DNA from: Clostridium sp. N3C | Lineage (GTDB): Bacteria > Bacillota > Clostridia > Clostridiales > Clostridiaceae | Assembly (NCBI RefSeq): GCF_900095445.1 | Contig: NZ_FMJL01000002.1 | Coordinates: 62,001 to 126,000 of the forward strand | DNA length: 64,000 bases | Direction of reading: 5' to 3' | Shown here: positions 26,575 to 36,481 of the stretch, piece after piece | How the letters are laid out: each line of letters begins with the position of its first letter | How positions within the stretch are numbered: position 1 is the first letter of the stretch | The notes under the pieces: generated by a model | Seen by the model: only the letters and a program-made list of their open reading frames with translations | Databases searched by the model: none | What the model was told of the DNA's origin: nothing | Program-made: the position numbers and the translations under genes

Positions 26575-28938
26575 ATGGAGGATAGATCATTAATAGTATT
26601 GGAATTTACCAAAATAAAAGAAAAGATAAAAACATATACTCAAACTTCTGCAGCTAAGGAAATCATTGATGAACTAAAACCTTATGACAGTGTTTATGAG
26701 ATTAGAGAAAGATTGGAGGAAACAAGAGAGGCCTTAGAGTTATTAGGAAAAAAAGGTTCACCGCCCTTTGAAGGTATTTATGATGTAAGAGATGCTATTA
26801 GTAGGGCGGAAAAGGGGGCTGATTTAAGCTCAGTGCAGCTATATAGAATTGGTGGCTTATTAAAAGTATCCAGAAGCTTTAAGGAATACATAGCACGCAA
26901 AGAGGATGAGGAAGCCTTTCCTGTGTTAGAGGATTTATGCCAAGGTTTAGTTTCTCTAAAAAGATTGGAAGATGATATTTTTAATTGCTTAGTTGATGAA
27001 GAGGAAATCAGTGATAGGGCTAGTGAGACATTATTTTCTATTAGAAGAGAGTTAAGGAATAAAAACGGCTCTGTAAGAGAAAGGGTAAATGATTTAGTTA
27101 GAAAGTATTCTAAGTATTTACAAGAAAGTTTATATACTATCCGTGGTGATAGATATGTAATACCGGTAAAATCAGAACATAAGGGTGCTGTACCAGGTAT
27201 AGTTCATGATCAAAGTTCTAGCGGAGCCACTCTTTTTATTGAACCTATGAGTTTAGTTGAACTTAATAATGAAATTCGAGAGCTTGTGCTTAAAGAAAAG
27301 GCTGAGATCCAAAGAATCTTGGCCCAGCTTTCCAGAAAGGTTTATACTAATATCACTGTCATAAAAAGCAATAGCAAAATTGTATGGGAGCTAGATTTTA
27401 TTTTCTCAAAGGCTAAATATGCTAGCCAGATAAGGGGGGCTTGTCCGGTAATAAAGGAGGACGGAAGTTTTCATATAATAGAGGGAAGGCACCCACTTAT
27501 AGACCCAGAGCTAGTGGTACCAAGTACAATTTACCTAGGTGGAGAAAAGACTTCATTGATTATAACTGGTCCTAATACAGGTGGAAAAACAGTTACACTA
27601 AAAACTGTAGGACTTCTTCATATTATGGCTATGAGTGGATTATTGATTCCGGCAAAGGAAGGTTCAGCTGTTAGCTATTTTGATAACATATTTGCAGATA
27701 TTGGAGATGAACAAAGTATAGAGCAAAGTCTATCTACTTTTTCGTCACATATGAAGAATATTGTTTATATTATGGATAAAGCTACAGCTAAAAGCCTTAT
27801 ATTGTTTGATGAATTAGGTGCTGGTACAGACCCTGTTGAGGGAGCTGCCCTAGCTGTGGCTATATTGGAGAATTTAAGAGAAAGGGGAAGCAGGATACTA
27901 GCTACTACTCATTACAGTGAGTTAAAAGCCTATGCTTTAAATACACCTCATGTAGAAAATGCTTCCGTGGAGTTTGATGTAGAAACTCTAAAGCCTACTT
28001 ATAGACTTCTTATTGGTGTTCCAGGAAAGTCTAATGCCTTTGAAATATCAAAACGATTAGGTTTAAGTGAAAAAATAATTGAAGCAGCTAAAGCTAATGT
28101 ATCTAGCAATGCTTTAATTTTTGAGGATTTGATTATGAATCTTCAAAAGAGAAGCATTGAAGCAGAGAATAATGCTAGAGAGGCTGCTTCTTTAAAAGCA
28201 GAAGCTGCTATGCTTAAGGAAAAGTATGAGAAGAAACTTCATAGTTTAGAAAAGAATAAAGATAATATTATGCATAATGCTCAAAGAGAGGCAAAATCAA
28301 TTATAAAGGCTGCTAAGGAAGAGGCGGATGAAATTGCTAAGAATATCCGAGAACTTGAGAGAATGGGATATGATAGTGATATTAGAAGCAAGATTGAAGC
28401 CCAGAGAAAGAAGTTGAAAAATAAAATTGAAAGTATTGAAAATAATTTAAGTGAAAAAGAAGAAGAAAAAGGCAAAAAATTAACTAAAGTAGTGCCAGGG
28501 CAAGAAGTGTTATTAGCAAAATTAAATCAAAAGGTAATTGTATTAACTACTCCCGACCCTAAAGGTGATCTTCAAGTGCAGGCTGGTATTATGAAAATAA
28601 CTGTTAATATAGAAGATTTGAGGGAAGTTGAAGATAAGCAGTCCAGTCCTAAGAAAGTAAATACAAAGAGGGAAGTTAAACTTAATTTAAGAAGTGTTTC
28701 TACATCCATAGATTTAAGAGGGTTAGATGCAGAAGAGGCTATATATAATGTAGATAAGTATCTTGACGAAGCTTATATGGCTGGTCTAAATGAAGTTACA
28801 ATAATTCATGGTAAAGGCACTGGAGTATTGAGAAAGGCAGTAGCTGATTTGTTAAAAGGACATCAGCATGTAAAAAGCTTTCGTTTAGGTGAATACTCTG
28901 AAGGTGGTAGCGGAGCAACTATTGTAACCCTTAAATAG
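26575..28938 (+). CDS. mutS2: MutS2 ATPase / ribosome-rescue nuclease
   Basis: A 787-residue MutS2. It has the core helical domain, the ABC ATPase domain with Walker A GPNTGGKT at about residues 332-339 and DELGAGTDP Walker B region, a long coiled coil (about 515-640), and the C-terminal Smr domain (about 708-787) with DLRGLDAEEA and the IHGKGTGVLR motif. MutS2 splits collided ribosomes and has been linked to suppression of recombination. All domains are present. The previous gene is 24 bases upstream. Confidence 0.95.
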   Translation: MEDRSLIVLEFTKIKEKIKTYTQTSAAKEIIDELKPYDSVYEIRERLEETREALELLGKKGSPPFEGIYDVRDAISRAEKGADLSSVQLYRIGGLLKVSRSFKEYIARKEDEEAFPVLEDLCQGLVSLKRLEDDIFNCLVDEEEISDRASETLFSIRRELRNKNGSVRERVNDLVRKYSKYLQESLYTIRGDRYVIPVKSEHKGAVPGIVHDQSSSGATLFIEPMSLVELNNEIRELVLKEKAEIQRILAQLSRKVYTNITVIKSNSKIVWELDFIFSKAKYASQIRGACPVIKEDGSFHIIEGRHPLIDPELVVPSTIYLGGEKTSLIITGPNTGGKTVTLKTVGLLHIMAMSGLLIPAKEGSAVSYFDNIFADIGDEQSIEQSLSTFSSHMKNIVYIMDKATAKSLILFDELGAGTDPVEGAALAVAILENLRERGSRILATTHYSELKAYALNTPHVENASVEFDVETLKPTYRLLIGVPGKSNAFEISKRLGLSEKIIEAAKANVSSNALIFEDLIMNLQKRSIEAENNAREAASLKAEAAMLKEKYEKKLHSLEKNKDNIMHNAQREAKSIIKAAKEEADEIAKNIRELERMGYDSDIRSKIEAQRKKLKNKIESIENNLSEKEEEKGKKLTKVVPGQEVLLAKLNQKVIVLTTPDPKGDLQVQAGIMKITVNIEDLREVEDKQSSPKKVNTKREVKLNLRSVSTSIDLRGLDAEEAIYNVDKYLDEAYMAGLNEVTIIHGKGTGVLRKAVADLLKGHQHVKSFRLGEYSEGGSGATIVTLK

Positions 28939-28953
28939 AAAATATTAAAGATT

Positions 28954-28992
28954 AAGCTTATTCTTAGTAAGTTAAGAATAAGCTTTTTTAAT
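28954..28992 (+). terminator. Terminator after mutS2
   Basis: A perfect 13-bp stem (28954-28966 with 28973-28985) is followed by TTTTTA. It separates mutS2 from the convergent decarboxylase-family gene. Confidence 0.85.
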
Positions 28993-29018
28993 GCATTTCT
29001 TTTATGATTTTTTTATTT

Positions 29019-30479
29019 TTAATTAATTACCTTTATATTTTCAATACTAGTATCTTCAGTTCCCTGTACATATAAACCTGCTGCTTTTAATTCTTCTGTA
29101 TATTCAATAATATCTTTTGTAATAACTTCTCCAGGACAAAGTATTGGTATTCCTGGAGGATAGACCATTAAAAATTCACCGCTTATCCTTCCAGTACTTT
29201 GCTTTAAACTAATGGAAGTTTTTTTTGAAATAAAGGCTTGACGGGGAGTTAAATAGGCCTTGGGTATAGCTGGAATATCTAAAAAATCTGGCTGTCTATT
29301 CTTTTGATTTTTATACTCTAAACTTATTTCTTTAAGTGCATTGATTAATTTATCTATGCTTTCTTTTGTATCTCCAAAGGAACCTACAGCAAGAATGTTA
29401 TATAAATCAGATAGTTCCACTAAAATATCATACTTTTCAGCTAAAATATTGTCTAATTGGTAGCCTGTAATTCCTAAGTCTCTGCAACTTATAGTGATTT
29501 TGGTGGGATCTATAGCAAAAACTCCGGGCTCACCAATAATTTCTGTACCAAAACAATAGAAGCCCTTTATTTTATTTATTTCTTTTCTAGCGTAGTCTGA
29601 TAATTCTATAGCTTTATCAAGAAGTCTTTTTCCCTCTAAGGCAATTTGCTTTCTAGCACAGTCTAAAGAGGCCATCAAAATATAAGAAGGTGAAGTAGTT
29701 TGAATTAAATTAAGAACCTGTTGAACCTTTCTTACATCAATCCTTTCTTTTTTCATATGAAGGAGAGAACTTTGAGTTAAGGAGCCTATAATTTTATGGG
29801 TGCTTTGGGCACACATATCCGCACCGGCTTCCATAGCTGAAATAGGTAGCTTTTCATGGAAGTTAAGATGAGGACCGTGAGCTTCATCTACTATTAATAG
29901 CTTATTATAGCTATGAACTATTTCTGTGATTTTTTTTATATCTGTAGCTACTCCATAATAAGTTGGATTAATAATTAGCACAGCTTTGGCGTCAGTATGC
30001 TTTGCAAGTGTTTCAGCTACAGTTTCTGGAGTAACTCCTTGGGCTATACCTAGTCTTTTGTTAAATTCTGGTTTCATATAAATTGGAATAGCACCAGACA
30101 TTATTATACCAGTGGTAACGGATTTATGAACATTTCTAGGAATTATGATCTTTTCTCCTTCACTAACAACAGATAGAATCATTGCTTGTACTGCTGCTGT
30201 TGTACCTTGAATGGAAAAAAAACAGGCGTCGGAACCATAAGCATCAGCGGCTAATTCTTGAGCTTCCTTGATAACTCCCGTGGGATGATGTAAGCTGTCA
30301 ACCATCTTTAATAAAGTTAAATCTATTTTAAATACATTATCACCTAAGAACTCTTTAAATTCCTTTTCAATCCCTACTCCATTCTTGTGTCCAGGTACAT
30401 GAAAAGGAATTATACCTTTATTAACATATTCTAAAAGTGCGCTAAATAAGGGCGTTTTATTTTGATTTAACTTATACAC
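29019..30479 (-). CDS. Orn/Lys/Arg decarboxylase-family PLP enzyme
   Basis: A 486-residue fold-type I PLP protein close to SpeA/YaaO of Bacillus. The start region FHVPGHKNG, the DEAHG motif (198-202) and the PLP-binding Lys229 in STHK are all present. The C-terminal domain ends with a VYPPGIPILCPGE motif. Likely activity is arginine or lysine decarboxylation. With SpeE at 44.8 kb, an arginine decarboxylase feeding polyamine synthesis is plausible, but agmatinase is not in this window and the substrate cannot be read by eye. Confidence 0.85.
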   Translation of the reverse strand: MYKLNQNKTPLFSALLEYVNKGIIPFHVPGHKNGVGIEKEFKEFLGDNVFKIDLTLLKMVDSLHHPTGVIKEAQELAADAYGSDACFFSIQGTTAAVQAMILSVVSEGEKIIIPRNVHKSVTTGIIMSGAIPIYMKPEFNKRLGIAQGVTPETVAETLAKHTDAKAVLIINPTYYGVATDIKKITEIVHSYNKLLIVDEAHGPHLNFHEKLPISAMEAGADMCAQSTHKIIGSLTQSSLLHMKKERIDVRKVQQVLNLIQTTSPSYILMASLDCARKQIALEGKRLLDKAIELSDYARKEINKIKGFYCFGTEIIGEPGVFAIDPTKITISCRDLGITGYQLDNILAEKYDILVELSDLYNILAVGSFGDTKESIDKLINALKEISLEYKNQKNRQPDFLDIPAIPKAYLTPRQAFISKKTSISLKQSTGRISGEFLMVYPPGIPILCPGEVITKDIIEYTEELKAAGLYVQGTEDTSIENIKVIN

Positions 30480-30669
30480 TTTAATCCAACCCTTTCTTTA
30501 CTTTAAAATCATAAGTTATTATTTAGAGAATCTATAGAAACACTATATTATATGAAGGGTCAATCTTATTGGATATATAAGAAATTTTAATTATCATAGA
30601 AAAAATTGTATAGAAATAGGAATATTAATCAAACTACTGGGAAGAATGATAGGGGAGGAGGTAAGATTT

Positions 30670-31278
30670 ATGGGTGTTTTAAACTGCAATGTAAGAACAA
30701 AGGATTGTACCCATGCTGCCGGTAAGGTTAGAAGAAATGGGAAAATTCCAGGAGTTCTATATGGTGAAAAATTCAACAATTTATTATTTGAAATTTCCGA
30801 ACTAGAACTTAATAGAGAAATTTTAAAAGAGGGTGAGCACGGAGTAAAGAGTATAAATATAAACGGTACTACTCACCAGGCCATAATAAAAGAAATCCAA
30901 AAAGATCCAGTAACTCATAAAATATTACATATTGATTTAGAAAATGTGCACGAGGACAAAACTGTTCAGGCTGAGATACCAATACATTTCATAAATGAAG
31001 AAAAAGTGTCTCAGAAGGGTTGCATACTTCAAAAAGAAAAGTCCAGCGTTAAAGTACAAGGAAAGGTTAAAGATTTGCCTAAATATATAAGTGCGGATCT
31101 TAGAAATTTAAAATATGGTGAGTCTTATAGGTTAAGTAATTTAGAGGTAGCTAGTGATATTACATTTATGGAAGATATTAATACAGTTATAGCTACCGTT
31201 ACAGGTGCTAACACAAATGTACCACTTTCAGATGAGGAAATTTCAGATACAACGGAAGAAAATGTAGAAAAAGAATAA
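30670..31278 (+). CDS. rplY: 50S ribosomal protein L25 / general stress protein Ctc
   Basis: A 202-residue two-domain protein: an N-terminal L25 5S rRNA-binding domain (KVRRNGKIPGVLYGEK, about 20-35) and the C-terminal TL5/Ctc domain (about 100-185). The start at 30670 is seven bases after AGGAGG; the earlier in-frame ATG at 30646 precedes that ribosome site. It stands alone, with its own terminator. Confidence 0.93.
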   Translation: MGVLNCNVRTKDCTHAAGKVRRNGKIPGVLYGEKFNNLLFEISELELNREILKEGEHGVKSININGTTHQAIIKEIQKDPVTHKILHIDLENVHEDKTVQAEIPIHFINEEKVSQKGCILQKEKSSVKVQGKVKDLPKYISADLRNLKYGESYRLSNLEVASDITFMEDINTVIATVTGANTNVPLSDEEISDTTEENVEKE

Positions 31279-31281
31279 TAT

Positions 31282-31320
31282 ATTGGCGTAGTTCTTTATT
31301 ATGAACTACGCCAATTTTCT
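31282..31320 (+). terminator. Terminator after rplY/ctc
   Basis: A perfect 13-bp stem (31282-31294 with 31303-31315) has an 8-base loop and ends in TTTCT. Confidence 0.8.
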
Positions 31321-31388
31321 ATAATAAGTCTTTTGTTTTTGCGAATTTATAGTATAATATAGTATTAGAATGTAATAGGAGGGATATA

Positions 31389-33122
31389 ATGCATTTTAAA
31401 GAGAAGTATGATCAGTGGGTTAATTCTCCATTTATCGATGAAAAGACTAAGGGAGAATTGCTAGCGATCAAAGATGAAAAAGAAATAGAAGATAGATTTT
31501 ATAAAGACTTAGAGTTTGGTACCGGTGGACTTAGAGGCGTTATTGGTGCTGGCTCTAACAGAATGAATATTTATACTGTTGGTAAAGCTACTCAAGGTTT
31601 TGCTGACTATTTAAAGAGCAAATACGGAAAGGAAGCTTCTGTAGTAATTGCTCATGATTCAAGAAATATGTCGAGGGAATTTGCAGAAACTGCTGCTGAA
31701 ATCCTTAGTGCAAATGATGTAAAAGTATATCTTTTTGAAAGTTTGAGACCAACTCCTATGCTTTCTTTCGCAGTAAGGGAGAAGAATTGCAAAGGTGGTA
31801 TAGTAATAACCGCTTCCCACAATCCAAAGCAGTATAATGGATATAAAGTATATGGTGAAGACGGAGGGCAAGTTACTGACAAAGCTGCAAAAGAAATATT
31901 GTCCTACATAGAAAAAGTAGACAGCTTTGAAAAAATAAAGAAGGAAAATTTACAAACTGCTATTGATAATTCAAAGGTTCAAATTATAGGAGAAGATGTT
32001 GACAAGGTATATTATAGTAAAGTTAAAGATCTAACTATTAGAAAAGATCTTGTTAAAGAGATGGCTAAAGACCTTAAAATAATTTATACTCCTATTCATG
32101 GTAGTGGTAATATACCTGTAAGAAGAGTGTTAAAGGAACTTGGTTATACAGGAGTACATGTGGTTAAGGAACAAGAAATGCCAGATGGTAATTTCCCAAC
32201 AGCGCCTTATCCAAATCCAGAGGATCCAAAGGTATTTGCTATTGCTTTAGATATGGCTAAGGAAATTCAACCAGATATAATTTTTGGTACAGATCCTGAC
32301 TGCGATAGAATAGGTGTAGTAGTAAAAACAAGCAATGGTGACTATAAGGTTCTTACTGGAAATCAAACCGGCGTATTGCTAACTCATTATATTTTATCTT
32401 CATTGAAGGAAGCAAATAAGTTGCCAAATAATGGTGTGGTAATAAAAACTATAGTTACTACAGAAATGGTAAGAAATATTGTAGCAGATTATGGCGTTAA
32501 ACTACTAGACGTGTTAACAGGATTCAAGTATATAGGTGAAAAAATTAAGGAATATGAGACTACTAAAGAATCCACTTACCTATTTGGTTTTGAAGAAAGC
32601 TACGGCTATTTATCAGGAGACTTTGTAAGAGATAAGGATGCAGTAATAGCTTCAATGTTAATCTGTGAAATGACTTTATATTATAAGTCAAAGGGCTTAT
32701 CTTTATATGAAGCATTATTAGATTTATATGATAAATATGGTTATTATAAAGAAAATCTAGTTTCCATAGAACTTCAGGGTAAAGAAGGACAAGAAAAGAT
32801 AGCTAAGGCCTTAGATTATCTTAGAAATTCCATGGGACAAGAACTTAATGGAGTTAAGATTGATAAGAAGTTTGATTATAAATTAAGTAAGGAAACAGAT
32901 TTTGTTAATAATACAGAAAAGGAAATTGATCTTCCTACTTCAAATGTGTTAAAGTTTGTTTTAAATGATGGTTCTTGGTTTGTTGTTAGACCATCCGGTA
33001 CAGAACCAAAAATGAAAGTATACTTATCAGTAGTAGGAGATTCATTAAAAGACGCAGACCAAAAGATCGAAGAATTTAAAACTATAGTAATGTCATTGAT
33101 TGAAAAGGCCTGCAATATATAA
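31389..33122 (+). CDS. pgcA: Phosphoglucomutase/phosphomannomutase (PgcA-like)
   Basis: A 577-residue alpha-D-phosphohexomutase. The phosphoserine loop TASHNP has its catalytic Ser at residue 143. The metal loop DPDCDR is near residue 302, the sugar-binding GFEESYGYL near 395 and the phosphate-binding RPSGTEPKMK near 540. It interconverts glucose-6-P and glucose-1-P, feeding GalU (encoded at 36482) with glucose-1-P for UDP-glucose. The long form matches Bacillus PgcA. It has an AGGAGGG site. Confidence 0.93.
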   Translation: MHFKEKYDQWVNSPFIDEKTKGELLAIKDEKEIEDRFYKDLEFGTGGLRGVIGAGSNRMNIYTVGKATQGFADYLKSKYGKEASVVIAHDSRNMSREFAETAAEILSANDVKVYLFESLRPTPMLSFAVREKNCKGGIVITASHNPKQYNGYKVYGEDGGQVTDKAAKEILSYIEKVDSFEKIKKENLQTAIDNSKVQIIGEDVDKVYYSKVKDLTIRKDLVKEMAKDLKIIYTPIHGSGNIPVRRVLKELGYTGVHVVKEQEMPDGNFPTAPYPNPEDPKVFAIALDMAKEIQPDIIFGTDPDCDRIGVVVKTSNGDYKVLTGNQTGVLLTHYILSSLKEANKLPNNGVVIKTIVTTEMVRNIVADYGVKLLDVLTGFKYIGEKIKEYETTKESTYLFGFEESYGYLSGDFVRDKDAVIASMLICEMTLYYKSKGLSLYEALLDLYDKYGYYKENLVSIELQGKEGQEKIAKALDYLRNSMGQELNGVKIDKKFDYKLSKETDFVNNTEKEIDLPTSNVLKFVLNDGSWFVVRPSGTEPKMKVYLSVVGDSLKDADQKIEEFKTIVMSLIEKACNI

Positions 33123-33132
33123 AGAGTTTTTT

Positions 33133-33177
33133 GGAAATTGTAAAGTTTTATATAATTAGCTTTACAATTTCCTTATT
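33133..33177 (+). terminator. Hairpin after pgcA
   Basis: A perfect 13-bp stem (33133-33145 with 33160-33172) is followed by TTATT. The weak T tail suggests an inefficient terminator, so some read-through into the polysaccharide genes is possible. Confidence 0.6.
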
Positions 33178-33229
33178 ATCAATTATTATATTTAAGGATA
33201 CTTAAAAAAATGTACTAATGTGGAGGAAT

Positions 33230-34303
33230 ATGTTAAATAGAAGCTTATTATCATCAAAACTTTCAAATTTTATTTTTTTAGATATAAATAAAGATGTTTT
33301 ACAAAAAATATTTAATGTTTCAGTAGAAGATAGCGTATATTTACCAATAAGAGCAAATAAGATAATTGATGAAATAAAGTTAAATAACAACTTAGAGGAG
33401 ATTCCTGTAAAATATTTTGTAGAAGGAATGTATTATGTTATTGGTTGTGATGAAGGATTTAGATATGTTACTACATATAAGAAAATTATAAAAACAAATG
33501 ATTGGTGTTCTTTAACAGTAAAAGCAATTATAGCAGATTACGTTAAAAATAATGATTACTTAGAAAGTTATGTGTTACTTAGAGGATTGTTTATTACAAA
33601 CATAGATGAAGATATTTATAATAAGATGCTTTGGTGTTTGAACACTAGTTTGAAAAGCAACAAAACTTATTTGGATGAATTCAATGAGCTTCTAGACTAT
33701 GGTAAAGAACTGAAGTTTCCTATGGCTTTTTTTTATGAAAGTCTATTGTATAATGAAGAAGGAAAATATGTTGATGCTTTAAATAGTTTAAATTTATATT
33801 ATAGCTATGGTGGTAAGTCAGAAGCAGAAGTGTCAGAGTATAATGAAAAACTAAAGCTTCTAGCAGATTTTGAAAAGGGTAAAGAAAATGTTAAGACTAA
33901 TCCTGAATATGCTTTAAAATTACTTTTACCCTTATTAGAAGAGATGGAGAAAGATGCTTTTCTCTATTATTATATAGCTATTGCTTATAGAAACCTGGGA
34001 GCTAATCATAAGGCTATATACTATTTAAATGAGGCAATTGCAATAGATAAGGATATATTAGATCTCTATAATGAACTGGGATTAAATTATGCCTGTTTAG
34101 GTGATTTTAATACTGCTATAACCTATTTTAGAAAGGTTTTTGAAGTTACCCGTTCAGTAGAGGTTTGTACTAACTTAATTATGTGTTATATCAATATTGG
34201 AGACATAAAACAAGCTAAAATTCATTTGGAAATTGCAAAAAAAATTGATAGGGAGGATGAAGTTCTAAAAGATATTGAGAAAATCTTAGAAGGAGGGAGT
34301 TAA
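33230..34303 (+). CDS. TPR-repeat protein heading the polysaccharide operon
   Basis: About 357 residues. The N-terminal 120 residues are unrecognised. From about residue 180 there are helical repeats, with clear TPR units near 250-345 (YYIAIAYRNLGANHKAIYYL; LYNELGLNYACLGDFNTAI). It has no signal peptide or membrane span, so it is a cytoplasmic scaffold of unknown partner. The ATG at 33230 follows GGAGG closely; the upstream ATG at 33218 has no site. Its stop codon touches the start of the Wzz-like gene, so the two are translationally coupled. A role in polysaccharide export is inferred from position. Confidence 0.7.
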   Translation: MLNRSLLSSKLSNFIFLDINKDVLQKIFNVSVEDSVYLPIRANKIIDEIKLNNNLEEIPVKYFVEGMYYVIGCDEGFRYVTTYKKIIKTNDWCSLTVKAIIADYVKNNDYLESYVLLRGLFITNIDEDIYNKMLWCLNTSLKSNKTYLDEFNELLDYGKELKFPMAFFYESLLYNEEGKYVDALNSLNLYYSYGGKSEAEVSEYNEKLKLLADFEKGKENVKTNPEYALKLLLPLLEEMEKDAFLYYYIAIAYRNLGANHKAIYYLNEAIAIDKDILDLYNELGLNYACLGDFNTAITYFRKVFEVTRSVEVCTNLIMCYINIGDIKQAKIHLEIAKKIDREDEVLKDIEKILEGGS

Positions 34304-34974
34304 TGATGGAAATTAAGGAGTATATAAATATATTAAAGAAACGATTCATGATAATATTTATTATTACAATCTTAAGTACTGTTGTTAGTGCTATATTTAG
34401 CTATTTAATTATTGAACCTAAATATAAGGCCGATATTTCCGTTATAATAGGTAAAAACGAAAATGGTCAAAGCACCTCGTATAATTACAATGATATAATG
34501 ATGTATCAGAAGTTGGTGAAAACCTACAGTACCATTGCTGTTTCTAGAACCGTTATAGAAGATGTTAAAGACAAGCTAGACCTAGAATATTCAGTAGAAG
34601 AAATAAAGTCAATGATTTCAGCTACTCCTGAAGGTGATAGCCAGTTATTAACCTTAACTGTTGAATCAGATAACGCCGAAACCGCTGCCCGTATTGCAAA
34701 TCAGTTAGCTTATTCTCTAAAAAAAACTAGTAAAGATTATTTAAATGAAGATGGTGTTCACATCTTGGACGATGCTTTAGTGCCTACTTCACCATCTAGT
34801 CCAAAACCTGTGTTAAATATGCTTATAGCATTTTTTATAGGTCTTATGGTTTCTGTGGGAATAGCTTTCTTACTTGAGTACTTAGATAATACAGTAAAAA
34901 CTCAAGAGGATGTAGAAAAATTAATAGGGGTTCCGGTTATAGGAATAATTCCAATGGTAGAGGGAGAAAAATAG
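34303..34974 (+). CDS. Wzz-family polysaccharide co-polymerase / kinase adaptor (YveK/CapA-like)
   Basis: A 223-residue membrane protein with two transmembrane helices at about 14-36 and 172-192 flanking an extracellular domain, the Wzz topology, and a proline-rich SPSSPKP motif before the second helix. In Gram-positives such proteins activate the adjacent BY-kinase and control polymer length. The cytoplasmic tail (VKTQEDVEKLIGVPVIG) is the kinase-docking region. The kinase gene follows ten bases later. Confidence 0.9.
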   Translation: MMEIKEYINILKKRFMIIFIITILSTVVSAIFSYLIIEPKYKADISVIIGKNENGQSTSYNYNDIMMYQKLVKTYSTIAVSRTVIEDVKDKLDLEYSVEEIKSMISATPEGDSQLLTLTVESDNAETAARIANQLAYSLKKTSKDYLNEDGVHILDDALVPTSPSSPKPVLNMLIAFFIGLMVSVGIAFLLEYLDNTVKTQEDVEKLIGVPVIGIIPMVEGEK

Positions 34975-34984
34975 AGGTGAGCAT

Positions 34985-35674
34985 ATGGTAAAGAATTTAG
35001 TAGCTTTTAAGAACCCTAAGTCTAGAGCAGCAGAAGCTTTTAGAACATTAAGAACTAATATACAGTTTTCAGGTTTAGATGACTCATTATCAAGTATTGT
35101 AGTAACATCATCAGTACCTAGTGAGGGAAAAAGTACCGTTTTGATTAATTTGGCAATTACCATAGCTCAAAGTGGTAAAAGTGTATTGGTAGTTGATTGT
35201 GACTTAAGAAGACCTACAGTACATAAAAAGCTGGGATTGCCTAATACGGAAGGATTAACAAACCTATTAATACAAGAAAAAAACTCTTTCAATGATGTGG
35301 TATTAAGTACTAAAGTTCCTAATTTAAGTGCATTAACTAGTGGACCAATACCACCTAATCCTGCTGAACTTTTAGGTACAAAAAGAATGAAACATCTTTT
35401 AGGTGAGCTTACTAAGGCATATGACATGGTGTTAATCGATGCTCCACCAGTGATAGCCGTAACAGATGCTCAGATTTTATCAACCATTGCTGAGGGCACT
35501 TTAATAGTTTCAAGTTATGGTACTACAGAAAAAATTGGATTAGTAAAGACTAAGGAGCTATTGGATAAGGTTGGAGCAAAAATATTAGGTGTTGTACTAA
35601 ATAAAGTTCCTGAAAAATCAGAACATTATTATTATGGCAAATACTATACCACTTATTATAAAGAAGAAAATTAG
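34985..35674 (+). CDS. Bacterial tyrosine kinase (YwqD/CpsD/CapB family)
   Basis: A 229-residue BY-kinase. The P-loop-like Walker A SVPSEGKST is at about residues 43-51, Walker A' VDCDLRRP near 75, and Walker B VLIDAPP near 150. The C-terminal tail carries a cluster of six or more tyrosines (YYYGKYYTTYY), the autophosphorylation site. With the Wzz-like adaptor upstream and phosphatase downstream it forms the standard control module for exopolysaccharide synthesis. Confidence 0.94.
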   Translation: MVKNLVAFKNPKSRAAEAFRTLRTNIQFSGLDDSLSSIVVTSSVPSEGKSTVLINLAITIAQSGKSVLVVDCDLRRPTVHKKLGLPNTEGLTNLLIQEKNSFNDVVLSTKVPNLSALTSGPIPPNPAELLGTKRMKHLLGELTKAYDMVLIDAPPVIAVTDAQILSTIAEGTLIVSSYGTTEKIGLVKTKELLDKVGAKILGVVLNKVPEKSEHYYYGKYYTTYYKEEN

Positions 35675-35693
35675 AAGCTAGGGATGGGATGTT

Positions 35694-36455
35694 ATGATAG
35701 ATTTTCATTGTCATGTATTACCTGGAGTTGATGATGGATCATCTAATATTGAAATGACAAAAGAAATGATTAATAATTCTTTAAAGCAAGGTGTGGAGTA
35801 TCTATGTGCTACTCCACATTTTATTACAGAAGAATCTGAAATAAGTCTAGAAACTTATAAAGAGAAACTTAAACTTGTTAAAGATGCTTTTGAAAATATA
35901 GAAATAATTCCTGGATTAGAGATATACATTGATCCTGAATTACCAAGATTGTATAATGATAATAGAATTTGGGGATATAATTTTAATAGATATTTATTAA
36001 TTGAATTACCAATGATGGAGTTTCCAATCTATACAGAAAAGGTTTTTTATGAATTGAGATTATTAGGGGCTATACCTGTATTAGCCCATCCAGAACGTAA
36101 TTTGAGAATCATGAAAGAACCGGATCTTCTTGTAAGCTTGATAGAGCAAGGGAACTTAGCACAGCTTAATGCAGGTAGTCTTTGTGGTCAATATGGTACA
36201 AACATAAAGAAATTTGCGGAAAAACTTGTGGCTAGAAATCTTATTCATATAGTTGGAAGTGATGGTCATAATAATAGTAGAAGAAATTCTGATATTAAAG
36301 AAGGCCTACAGAAAATAGAAGACATTAATCCTGAACTTTTCAATTGGATTAAGTATAACGAGAAAAAAATACTCCAAGGTGAAGAAGTTGAAGTTTTGGA
36401 TATAAAAAGTGAAAAAAAGAAAAAAAGCTTTTTTAGTTTTTTTCTAAGAAAATAA
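35694..36455 (+). CDS. PHP-type protein tyrosine phosphatase (YwqE/CpsB/CapC family)
   Basis: A 253-residue metal-dependent phosphatase. The PHP motifs are visible: DFHCHVLPGVDDGS at residues 3-16, ATPHF near 40, LEIYID near 83, LAHPERN near 140 and SDGHNN near 190. It should reverse the autophosphorylation of the kinase encoded 19 bases upstream. A Lys/Phe-rich tail ends the protein. Confidence 0.94.
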   Translation: MIDFHCHVLPGVDDGSSNIEMTKEMINNSLKQGVEYLCATPHFITEESEISLETYKEKLKLVKDAFENIEIIPGLEIYIDPELPRLYNDNRIWGYNFNRYLLIELPMMEFPIYTEKVFYELRLLGAIPVLAHPERNLRIMKEPDLLVSLIEQGNLAQLNAGSLCGQYGTNIKKFAEKLVARNLIHIVGSDGHNNSRRNSDIKEGLQKIEDINPELFNWIKYNEKKILQGEEVEVLDIKSEKKKKSFFSFFLRK

Positions 36456-36481
36456 TAACTTTTCAAAAGGAGGTACATTAA